From Thamnocephalis sphaerospora (taxonomy: Eukaryota > Zoopagomycota > Zoopagomycetes > Zoopagales > Sigmoideomycetaceae), in NCBI GenBank assembly GCA_003614735.1, contig KZ992648.1, positions 1-23,966 of the forward strand: DNA of 23,966 nucleotides, given 5' to 3'. The position numbers and the translations under genes were made by a program. Below the pieces are notes generated by a model that made no database searches, was not told the DNA's origin, and worked only from the letters and a program-made list of their open reading frames with translations. The stretch's first letter is position 1. Each line of letters opens with the position of its first letter. Of this stretch, positions 1 to 10,100 are shown one piece after another.

Positions 1-157
1 TTAGACGGGTCATGGATAAACGGTCGGGGAACAAGCAGGATGAAATATGTAATAACAATGGTGGTGGCAGATGCAGCAGCCGGCGTGGCTACGGCAATAA
101 CAGGAATACTATGACTGCGCCGACTTTGAGAAACAAGGCGCCCTGCCAATACAGAAT

Positions 158-2986
158 TCACATGACGATGCAATCGCGGCCTTTCTTGTGCTTTTTCAGC
201 TTTACCGATCCGTAGTCGGACTTGCGCACTTGAGAAGTCGATTTCTGCAGGCGGAACTTGGCGTCGCGACTGCCGTGCTGCGCCGCCAGCTCGTACCACT
301 TTTGGGCAGTTGCCGGGTCTGCGTCTATGCCCGCGCCCACCTCGTAATAGTAACCGAGCGCGTATTCTGCCTTTGGCAAGTGCTGTTCTTCGGCCGCGCG
401 GCGGCACCCTGCGTTGGCGACGCGGCGCAGTGTTAGTCGACGACCCGACATTCATCGCAACATTCGCATTCAGGCTTACATTCAAAGGCAAGGCTGTCGT
501 CTGGCAGCAGCACACCCTCTAATCCGGTTAGATACCAACCGCTAAGACCGATCATGGCCTCGGCATTGCCCTTGTCGGCGGCACGGCGATACCAGTTGAT
601 GGACAGATCAGGTTCTGGAAACTCCAGCCCCAAACATGCATACTCGTAGGCATAGGCCAGCTCAAACATAGCTTGCGGGTGCCCCAGCTCAGCAGCACGC
701 TCAAACTGAGTGAACGCGCCGGCCGGGTCGTGCGCCAGTAGATCGCCAGGAAGGCGGATCATCGGATGCAAGTCGCCAATCAGCTGCGCCAGCAGGAATG
801 GCGCCTCGTGCGACTCAATGTCAGACTCGACGGCCGCTTCGGATGCGCGACGCAAGTAGCGCAAGGCGGCATTGTAGTCACGGGTCAACTTGAGCTCGCC
901 CCACAAGTGTGCCTTGCCAAGTCGCTGCGATGCAGAAAAGCGCAACGAAAAGGGGTCGAGCGCGTGTCAGCAGCTCATTCGTGTATCATGCGCCTGGGAT
1001 GTGCAAGCCTGGCGTTACTTACCAGATTAGCTAGCGCGTCATTCTGCGACGAGGCACGCGTGTAGTACTGCATCGCTTTCTGTGTCGAGCGCTTGCGCTC
1101 AAAGATTTCGCCCAAGCGGTAGGCAGCTCGCGGGTGGCCGTGTTTGCTAGCCGTGCCGTAGAGTGCAATGGCCTTGTCCTCGCTCTTCACCATGTTATAC
1201 ATGCCCTTTTGGTGCCAGTGTGCCTTGATGGCGCACGCTTCCGGCTGACCGCTGCGTGCCAGTCGGTTGATCCAAAAGATTGCCTCTTCAAGCAGCGTGC
1301 GCTGGCTACTATTCAGCGTTGGTGACGGAGAGGCGCTGGCGGGACTTGCCGGCGTGCTGTTGCGCATGGGCGTGACAGGCACAGAGAGGTTCTGTGCGCC
1401 ACCACTTGCCGTCGAGCCAATGGACGCGAGCGAAGTGCTAGAGTTGCCCACGTTCATCGAGTAGGGCGCGCCCAGCGAAACAACCGACCCGTTCGCCGAT
1501 GTGTGCATCACCGGTGCTGGCAGCATAGAAGTATCAATCAGCTCATCTAGAGCCTCCTGATGCTGCCAGCACTCGAGCAGATACTTGGCGAACTCGATCT
1601 GAATGTTGGGGTCGTTGGTTCGCTTGGCCGTCTCGCGATAGAGCGAAAGCGCCGCATCTCCGCCCTGCGACAGCGTAAACGAGGTGCGCGCACCTACACC
1701 CACGCCCGACATGCGCCGTCGGTTTGAGGAGGCTACCGAGGAGGAGCGGCTTCGGCGTCCGTGGCTCTGTGAAGCAAAGGGAGCTTCGGGCATGGGCAGT
1801 CCGTGAAGCGAAGAAGAAGCGGCACGCGGTCGACGGTCAAGCGGTGACCCTGGTGAGCTGCCGGCCCCTAGTGACGTTGCAGATCCCGTTCCTAGCGCGC
1901 CAAGACGCGGAGGCTCCAAGCCGCCTTGAGGTGGAAAAGCGGTCGACTCGGGACGCGGTGGAGCCAAGCCGGCGTGCAGCGTACGGCGCTGTGTACGTGT
2001 TCGCTGCACGGACTTTTGCGTCCTTACCGACGAGTGGGCCGACAGCGAGCCGGGCGAGGTGCTATTCTCACTTGGCACGCTCAGCTGGTCGTCGCTGGTA
2101 ACGCTTTCTTGCATGCTGGGTTGTCCGTCGAACGCGCCGCCTCGCTGCACTATGCTCGCTTCGCTGCCTTCCTCTGGCTCGAAAGCGCTAGAGTCGCCGC
2201 TGTAGTCGGAATAGATGGTGTCACGCGACGACGACACAATAGAGGACGTCGCTTGCGCGGTGGTGATCACGTCGGCATGTGCGGAATGCTGCTCGGTCGT
2301 GGAGGGCCTATGCGCGCCCGCATCATGTGACGATATTGGTGGCAGCACGAATGTGTGCATGGGTGGCAGTGGCGTATAGTCCTGCAAGGGAGTGCAGCGC
2401 GGCCGCCACGTTGGACCGGGCCCCTGGTGAGCAACCGGTCGTGACTCTATAAAGAGGCTAGCGTGGATTTGGCTTCAAGCGATACGTTACCTTTTGCGGT
2501 GGCAGTGGAGCAGGCGGCAGAGCAGACGACAATTGCGGATGCGGCTACGATGGTGGATCCGCGATGGCTACAGGGTGAGACAGGTGGCCATGACGTTTCC
2601 AACTTTGGCAAATGCATCGGCTATAAATACGTTACCTGTTGCGGATACGGCGCTGGCTGCTGTGCTAAATAGGTTGGTTGTGGCGCGTGAGGTCTCGGGG
2701 CGTCCGGTAGCGGCATGTGGCTTCGCGGCGGAAGTGCGGGCGGAGAGACGCGTGGTTCCGAGGGCACGGTGCCATGAAACCCAACACCAGCCGGCACGTC
2801 GACTGACGAGGAGAGATGCATCTGTGCTAGTTCGACGGTCGTCTGGTGCATCTGCTTTGCATCGGACACGTACTCCATCGGCCCAGAAGGTGACCTGTGG
2901 CCGTATGCGGCGCCACGCACCTCACGCAGCGCGTCCTGTGGCAGCGAAGGCAGCGGCTTGCTTAACGACGTGGACGGCGAAGCCAT
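158..2986 (-). CDS. SKT5: Skt5/Chs4-like chitin synthase activator (Sel1 repeats, CaaX box)
   Basis: Spliced model, minus strand: exons 2986-2636, 2544-2491, 2381-1023, 924-480 and 408-158, giving 819 aa in one frame. Introns have GT-AG ends; the last carries an ACTAAC branch motif. Residues 1 to about 375 are Ser/Pro-rich and probably disordered. Sel1/TPR-like helical repeats run from about 376 to 775, broken by a Ser/Pro insert near 425-495. Recognisable family blocks include LGKAHLWGELK, YAYEYACLG, GWYLTGLEGVL and AEYALGYYYEVG. The C-terminus is polybasic (KLKKHKKG) and ends in CIVM, a CaaX prenylation motif. In yeast, Chs4/Skt5 activates and localises chitin synthase III at the plasma membrane and is prenylated; the same role is inferred here. 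The start is the first in-frame ATG of the open region, with A at -3 and G at +4. An ACTAAC...CAG pair just upstream may mark a 5' UTR intron. Confidence 0.92.
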
Positions 2987-3464
2987 GCTGCTTGAGTGTT
3001 GAAAAGCAGTCTGCGAATGAAGCGACAACACGTGCAATGCTGCAACGCGCTGACGGCGGCACAAGCGCTTCACGCGGATAGTGATGCAGTGGCGTTAGTC
3101 CAGCAAACAGCTTACGCGCGGGCGCATCGCATTACAACAGAACATGGACGCGCTTCCGGCCAACGCAGCGCGCACGCCCCTGCACCCACGTGCTAGGACC
3201 ACCGGCGGAAAGCGTGCACAGACTAGAGCGTGCAAAAAGACGGGAAAAAGACGGGCGAGGAAAAATTGGAGGCGGAGGACAGGAGGGAATGTGCGAACCG
3301 TGGCGGAGAAACACAGTGGGTGCACCGTCTTCCGCGGAACCCAGCAAGCCTGTGAATGCGCAGGAAGAGTCACGTCGGTAGGCCCAGCGATGCGTGTTGA
3401 ATGCAAACGGAGGGGTGTTGAAAGAGTAGCGAGACAGTGAAGAATGCAAAGGAGACAACGTGCA

Positions 3465-3489
3465 TGTGTGTGTGTGTGGGTGGGTGGGT
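3465..3489 (-). repeat. CA/CCCA simple repeat upstream of the Skt5-like gene
   Basis: The plus strand has a TG dinucleotide run followed by three TGGG units; on the coding strand of the Skt5-like gene this reads CCCA then CA repeats. It lies about 480 bp before the ATG and is followed by a pyrimidine-rich stretch. The same CA-on-the-coding-strand arrangement precedes the CCH1 and GLTSCR1-like genes. Confidence 0.85.
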
Positions 3490-4830
3490 CAAAGGCTAAA
3501 TCAAAGCCGCCTGCCAAGAATAGTGAAGCGTGCTGTTTTGAGCATGAAAGGCGATAAGATAGCGCGATATAGACCGCTGCAAGACGTCTGCACAGCCGCA
3601 AAGCTGGCCAGCTCAGGTCCCAGCAGGCGTCCTTCCTCCGACGAGGAACGTGCACACCCACGCTGACGCGGTAATGTCGACAGACCTGCATACAGAGCCA
3701 TCGGAGTATGCTGCGGAGGGGACCGAAAATAGCGTATGACGCATGGGCTGCGTGACCGCGCCACTGGCCTAGGCAACCAGAGGATACAAGCAGAGCATTG
3801 CCGGAAGCCTACCTGCTTTGTAAAATGTAGCACTTTTACATCCTTTACAGCGGCCATTGGACCAGCCGACTTTTTTGCTGCTTGGCATCGGCGTCTGCTG
3901 GCCTCTGTGGACACGATGGTGCCGTCGGATGAGGCGAGCGACACTCGCGTGCACATTGTACACCAAAAGAGCCTGGAAACGAGGTAGCAGCACCAGCGCA
4001 CGGAAATAGGACGGTAAAATGGGATAGGGCCAACGTTTGCGCTGTACGTGCACCAGCAAAAGGCGGATCAAATTGTATATACAGGAGGCGATATGGACAA
4101 AGGTGCCAGTGCTGAAACTCGAGGCGAGTACGCGAGGTGTAAACTAGGATAAAAACAGGCAGCGCAGCAACAAAGGGTGTTGGCAGCAGGATGCATGCTG
4201 CATTCCTACGATCGGCAGTGGCGGAGTATTGCGGCGTAGGATCAGGAGCAATAAGTTCAATGAGTGCGTGGTCAAGTGGTTGCAGCAGTCATATCGGCTA
4301 CTATGCGCAAAGACAAGCCGCTGCCACCGCCACCACCATCACCACTCTGCGGTTCCCCAGCAACCAGTACATTACGATCACGAGCGCGCATTTTCATGCG
4401 TCTGGATGGCGACCGGGCTATCCAGCGCATCCTGCCTGCGCACAGGCAGACAGTCTATCGTGGGGAAAGCAGCCGTTAGGCTGCCAGGGTACGATGGTGG
4501 TGCCAGAGGTGCACCGCAACTTGTGTGCATGCGTCATAATACGTGATAACGACGACACCGCTGAAAGACGCCGGCGTGATATGGCCAGGTGAGATGGTTT
4601 TCAATGAGGTTCTAGCCGAGGTGATGGACCGCTGGGCCATGCGACCTGACAAAGATACTGCGTGGCGGCAAAAATAGAACTGCAGCGGTCACCACGGTAT
4701 ACGCTTTTATTTGCACGCAAGTGCGAGCACACATGCGCACACATACCGTCTGCTCGCAGTTGCATTAGCGACCGAGAAAATGTTGATTGGCCCGGTAAAG
4801 CTGGAAAGACACGATAGATTGGTATCTATT

Positions 4831-4848
4831 GCTGCTGCTGCTGCTGCT
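4831..4848. repeat. (GCT)6 microsatellite
   Basis: Six perfect GCT units in the intergenic region. On the minus strand they would encode Ala in a 98-codon open frame (4707-5003) that I could not confirm as a gene. Confidence 0.9.
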
Positions 4849-5855
4849 GATTGCATAGCTCGTTGTAGATGCAAAGGGATGGAGACTGTGCGGTCAAGAT
4901 TGGACAGTGCATGGTGCAAGTTTGCCTCCAATTTGCGCTGTCTGTTGCGGCACTCTGGAATGTGAATGGGGTTCAGCTTGCGCTGGGTGTTTGCCCGGCA
5001 CATCTACCCGTCCGTCTCCAGCGCTGCCGCAAGTGGCGTTTATGATGGCGCGTCGCAAAATAGATTTCTGCAACCGGGTTAGACAGGCCGAAAAGTCAGA
5101 CGCCACAACCATGCTTTGGCAGAGTGCAAGTGTCGCACGGGCTGTGCCTCCTGCTCGCTTCGGCTAAAATTCCAAGGGGGTATTCGAGACAAATGCAGGA
5201 TTGGGGCGCTGTGTTTCCGCACCTATCGCACTTACAAACCATTCAAGTGCCAAGTTAGGCGCTGCCCGCTGCTCTTTGGTTAACGTGCTCCGGCAAAACC
5301 ATAAAAGCAAGGTTACACTCAGCTGGCAGCTGCCGCTTATGATCACCGTTGCCATGGCTTGCTGTTTAGCTGCAGCGCTATCTGGTCTATGCACCTACAC
5401 AGGCGCTTTGTGTTGGTAACCAATTTCAGGCGCTTTGCGGCCAGACGCAGCTGATCTCCTGCAACCCGCCCGGTGCAGCCGGACAAACAACTGTGCGAGG
5501 TCCGGCAGAATACACGGCCTGTCACATCATGATCGCTCAACTTTAGGATCTGCCGCTTTTGAGCGCTTGCCACGCCGTTTCTAGTATAAATGTGCTGTTG
5601 CAGGCCATAATAGCCACTACCGCGTTTTTCTGTGCACGGCCGTATTATTGATAGCCGCGTTTGGCCTACAATCTAGGGCAGCGCGTGCGCGCGGCTAAAC
5701 GTAACCCCTGTCGTTGCACTTTTCTACATTTGCGCGATATTAATAGACTACACATAGTAGTAACTGCTGACACGCCGACTGCCGACTTTCATGCGGAATA
5801 GCAAACAGCCGGTCAGCTGGTAACAACGCCGGACAAGCAGAAGCAGCCGCTCGCG

Positions 5856-5862
5856 TATAAAA
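5856..5862 (+). promoter_or_regulatory. TATA box of the cysteine-repeat gene
   Basis: A TATAAAA motif 237 bp before the chosen ATG. Initiation about 30 bp downstream would give a leader of roughly 200 nt rich in CA and CT, typical of highly expressed fungal genes. Confidence 0.7.
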
Positions 5863-6098
5863 TGCGTCGAAAAGTCTGCTATCCGTATCGGTCCAGCACC
5901 ACAACAACTTCACAGCATCGCATCCTCACAGCCTTTGATCTAGCCGGTTCTGATCACTAGCACCACATTTGACTTTGTCACCCCAAGTCACTGTCTTTGA
6001 TTGCATTCTCAAGTGCATTTCACTTTTACCTAGGCAGTATCTCTGCACTTTTACACCACTACTCCAAGCCAGCTTGTGCCAGCTCTTGTCGCTACAAC

Positions 6099-6707
6099 AT
6101 GCGCTGCTCCATCGTCGTCCTGCTAATGGTTAGCTGCGCCTTTCTGAGCGTGGACGCAAGCCCCACAAACACCCATCTTGCTCGTCGGACTCGCTCCCGC
6201 TGGAACAGCCACAGGGACAGATGCGAGTATGGCGTCAGCGATGACGGTTCCTGCAAACCATGCCCAGACGAGGATAAGAAGCCGGCCAAATGTGAATATG
6301 GCAGCAATGACGACGGTTCCTGCAAGCCGTGCCCGGATGATGAGAAGCCCGCCGAGGAAGATTGCCAGTACGGCGCCAACGATGACGGCTCTTGCAAGCC
6401 GTGTCCCGATGATGAAAAGCCGAATAAGGAAGAGTGCCAGTATGGCGCCAATGACGACGGATCCTGCAAGCCGTGCCCGGATGAGGACAAGAAGCCGAGC
6501 AAGGAAGAGTGTCAATACGGCGCCAACGATGACGGCTCTTGCAAGCCGTGCCCAGATGATGAAAAGCCTGCCAAGGAAGAATGCCAGTACGGCGCCAATG
6601 ACGATGGTTCGTGCAAGCCGTGTCCAGACGATGAAAAGCCTGCCAAGGAAGAATGCCAGTATGGCATCAACGACGATGGCAGCTGCAAGCCATGCCCGAC
6701 TGATTAG
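6099..6707 (+). CDS. Secreted protein of seven cysteine-rich, acidic tandem repeats
   Basis: Single open frame, 202 aa. The start at 6099 (context ACAACATGCGC) gives a clear signal peptide: MR, a hydrophobic core (IVVLLMVSCAFL), and a likely cut after VDA near residue 19. The open frame extends further 5' but without another ATG. Residues 24-41 are basic with Arg pairs (RRTRSR), a possible Kex2-type site. The rest is seven copies of a 23-25 residue unit: C-x-Y-G-x3-D-G-S-C-K-P-C-P, then an Asp/Glu/Lys/Pro linker. Every unit has three cysteines spaced C-x7-C-x2-C, so pairing must cross units or bind metal or partners. I do not recognise the family. Secretion is inferred from the signal peptide; a wall-associated or extracellular structural or metal-binding role is only a guess. 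Near-identical codons across units suggest recent expansion or homogenisation. Confidence 0.88.
   Translation: MRCSIVVLLMVSCAFLSVDASPTNTHLARRTRSRWNSHRDRCEYGVSDDGSCKPCPDEDKKPAKCEYGSNDDGSCKPCPDDEKPAEEDCQYGANDDGSCKPCPDDEKPNKEECQYGANDDGSCKPCPDEDKKPSKEECQYGANDDGSCKPCPDDEKPAKEECQYGANDDGSCKPCPDDEKPAKEECQYGINDDGSCKPCPTD
6222..6704 (+). repeat. Seven in-frame coding repeats of 69-75 bp
   Basis: Tandem DNA repeats encoding the cysteine-rich units. Units 3, 5 and 6 are nearly identical at protein level. Units 1 and 4 carry a one-residue longer linker (DEDKKP instead of DDEKP). The last unit is cut short at the stop codon. Confidence 0.95.
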
Positions 6708-7111
6708 AGCTCCAAGCACTAGCGGCCCATTAGGCAAACATATTTGGATATAAACGGTGGATAATGCAGCCCAACGGTCTGTTTCTGCATTGCCACAGTG
6801 TTTCTGAAAATATCTTATTGCCTTGCAGTTGCAGTGCGCTTGGCGAGACTGTATCACCGTGCTGATGGCACCATCAAAGCGATCTGCCACTGTTTGGGTG
6901 ATTTTGACATGAAGCAAGGTAATGGCAGCCATGTGCGCATAATGCTTTGCCGTTGCGACAGAAACAAAGAGTCAGCGCCACTCAAATGATCAGCATTGAC
7001 GCTGTAAATATCTAGGTGGCATTAGCTGGTTTATTCTTTCACCATTCTTCTGCATCACGGTGTGCGACTGGAAGAGGTGAAATGCCAAGCAGTCAGACGC
7101 TAGTGGTGCGC
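6708..7111. other. Convergent 3' region between the cysteine-repeat gene and CCH1
   Basis: About 400 bp between the two stop codons. It should hold both 3' UTRs. The only clear element is an AATAAA signal for CCH1 on the minus strand; a TATAAA at about 6750 could serve the plus-strand gene. No open frame of interest. Confidence 0.7.
7030..7035 (-). terminator. Polyadenylation signal of CCH1
   Basis: AATAAA on the minus strand, 77 nt beyond the CCH1 stop codon, a normal distance for a eukaryotic poly(A) signal. Confidence 0.65.
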
Positions 7112-10100
7112 TCATCTGCCCAGACTATCCGAAGGGGGCAGTTGCGCAGGTGTAGAGGCTGCTGATGCCTCTCGTTCGCGCTCCTCCTCAATGATGTCTG
7201 CGGATGCATACGGTGGTTAGTGCGTGCACATTAGATTGCTGCTATTGCAGCCGGCAGATGTGCGACTCACCAAACCACACGTTGTTGGTTACCGCTTGCA
7301 AAACCGCGCCTGCGTTTTCTTCAGTAACCGCTTCGGAAGACAGCTGTCGCCACTGGTCATCCACGGGCATTCTGGGGTGGACAAGAAAGGTGTAGGCGTG
7401 AGCTGTTATCGCTACATGGCCTATGCGCGTATATACGTACGTAGGCCAGAGTTGGCTTTCGCTGACAACAGAGGTGGTGACCGGCGTTGGGAGCGGCGAT
7501 GAAGTGTCCACGTCAGAGCCAGCGTCATGGTCGTCCACGCTCAAAAAGGAGACGCCCGATAGCTTGCGAGCATGCTGGCGGCCCGGCGGCTTTCTAGCAT
7601 CCGAGTGGCCGCCGTCGCTGCGCTGTGTCGCTGTCGACGGTATTCCTGTTCCCCAGTATTAGAACTGTGATGGGCATTTTCCGCACCGTTTGCGCCGTGA
7701 AAAGGCCAACACTTACCCAGTCGAAGGCCAGAGTTTCGTGCCGCATTGGGGTGCAGACCGCCATCTGGTGCCGCCTCTTCCTCATGTGTGGCACGCAGCT
7801 GAGCACGGTAGCGGCGGCGCTGAACAAGCGTGCGCAAAATGCCAACCACTTTTTCGTGTGCTGCTCTCTCCAAAAGCTGCTCCTCCTGGCGCTGGCGGAC
7901 AATCAATTCTTCAATTCTGCGCAGGCGATCGCATTAGCACTGCGCGTTTGCAGCACTGCGCTTGTGCGCTCGCACTCACTTTAGACACTTTTCAGTATCC
8001 ACCAGGCTGTACGCTAGCACCTGGAGTACTTTGCGGAACGAAATGCCACGGCTTTCTTGCGTCATCATCAGCTCCTAGTATCGTGAAATCGTGCATGTTA
8101 ATGTCATGCCAGTCCAGTGGCCACCGGCACCAAACGTTACCTGATACACGAGATTGTAGCGGCGGCGGCGGCGGCGCACTTGAGTAACGTCCATGGCTGC
8201 AAGCGCTCGATTGATGCGACGCAGGTCCACCACAATGGCCTCGGGGCGCACAATTTCCGCACCGCCAGGGCCGCGGCGTGTGCGTAGAGCGCGGCGCTTG
8301 AGTTCCGCTATACCGTGGTCATCGTCGTAGATGCGCATGCTAAAGTTGCCGGTCAGACTTCGTAGCAGCCGCGGCAGTTCTTGCACGCTAATGTAACCGG
8401 TCGCAAGCGGATCAAAGGTCGCCCAGACACGCTTGAACTTGCGAATGTCGCTGCGAGTCACAAACGACGCGCGAATGTCCCGGTGGTACGTGTACGAGAA
8501 ATTGTCAATCACCGCGACGATAAACATGTTGACGAGAATGTAGGTGCCGATGATGTAAAAGGACAGGAACAGGAATAGTGACCAGTATTTGCTGCCACAG
8601 TCTGTGTCCAGGTAATCGTCTGCACCCACGCAGAATGGCGGCTCCACCATATAGTCGTGCATGACATAGTGCCAATTCTCGCCCGTTGACATCCGGAACA
8701 GCATCAGCAGTGCGTTGCCGAAATTTCGGAAGCTTCCAAGCTCGTCGGTGTACGGGCCAAAGCGCGTTAGCGAAAACAGCTCCACAAGAATGATGGAATA
8801 CACAAACAGCACCAGCAGCAGCACGACGCTGACGTTTAGGATGGACGGTACGGAGGCAACCAGCATTTTGAAAAGCGTCTGCAGCGAGTCGATCCGTTGC
8901 ACCAGTCGCAGGGCAACGGCGACCAGAAACAGCTTCTGCGCTTGCACCATCTGTAGACGGGAGATGCCAAAAATTATGCAGAAATCGGTGATTGCCGCGC
9001 CAAGTGTCACAACCAGGTCAAACAAATTCCACCGATTCTTGCTCCACTTGCGCCAGCCCAGTCCGTATAGCTTGATGATGACCTCCGCAATGTAGGCAAC
9101 GATCAGCACGGTAAAGATATAATCTGAGAAGCAGTGAGACACAAAAGGGCTGTCGTTAGTGGTCGGTGCTGTATCGCTCCGCGGTGAGCGAACCGGATCC
9201 GCTCGCGCGCTTACCTTTGGTTTTGTCCAGCCAGGCTGGCTGATGGCGGTGCTCTGTCATCATCACTACTAGATTGGCTGCAGTGATGATGTTGACAAAC
9301 TGCGCGAGTCGGCCGCGTTTGTCGATCGAGATGTCGTAGCACCAGCCGCGTATGTTGCCGCGTGGTCGCGGCGGCATTGCTGTGGGCCGAATCAGCTTCA
9401 GACGCCGTTGCATGTCCATCCACCGCTGCTGGTCAATGGTCAACAGCGCAATACCAGACCGGACACGCAGCGTTTCGACGATGATACCGATAAACATCTG
9501 CACCACTACAATCGAGCCGAACAGCATAAAGACGCAGAAGAAGATTGAGTTGTACCAGCTGGCGTTATCCGGGCTGTACTGTGCCTGTATGCCGGGTTGT
9601 GACGGAACTGCCATGCCAACGGTCAGCACATCAATCCAGCCTTCTGTCGACGCCATCTCAAAGAGCAGCAGCATTGCCGAGCCAAACGAGTCAAAGCTGT
9701 ACTGATACGGATTGCTCCATACTCGTGGCACCATAATGCCGATGGACGTGTCCGTCGGTGTAGTCATGAACTCGCCTACACAGTCTGCCTGACCCTGCAC
9801 GCTGCCGTCATTGCACTGTGCAAAATAGCCGGCAAACACGTTCACGCCATAGACGGCAAACGGAATGACAAACAGCAGGGAGAGTGCTGCCGTGTAGAGA
9901 ATATTGGGCACACTGCTGAGCGTGGAATAAAAGATGTCACGCACGCTGCTGAACCGGTTGATCAGCCGCAAGGGCCGTGTAGCACGCGTCGTGCGGAATG
10001 CACGTTCCAGACCGCCAGATGATGTGGCGTTGATTGGGAATCCGACAGCCAGTACAAGGACAATAAGCAGATCGACGCGGTTCCAGGGGTCCAGCAGATA

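Larger units (their letters stand above)
2987..6098. other. Divergent intergenic region, no supported gene
   Basis: These 3.1 kb separate the divergently transcribed Skt5/Chs4-like gene and the cysteine-repeat gene. The part next to the Skt5-like gene (about 3000-3500) is pyrimidine-rich on that gene's coding strand and carries a CA/TG tract. A (GCT)6 run lies near the middle, and a TATA box for the plus-strand gene near the right end. Short open frames occur on both strands, but none shows a recognisable domain or a convincing chain of exons. Confidence 0.6.

Noticed and set aside
3095-3691. 198-aa minus-strand open frame upstream of the Skt5-like gene
   Set aside because: Composition follows the CT-rich promoter and CA tract; no recognisable domain.
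5343-5573. Basic short frame ending in KRRGKRSKAADPKVERS (alternate frame around 5520-5590, minus)
   Set aside because: It looks like a basic C-terminus after a possible TAG acceptor, but upstream lies the promoter of the cysteine-repeat gene and no partner exon was found.
6123-6932. 269-aa minus-strand open frame opposite the cysteine-repeat gene
   Set aside because: Its hydrophobic repeat pattern is the antisense of the GAY/GAR/AAG codons of the plus-strand repeats; the plus strand has the ATG, signal peptide and TATA box.
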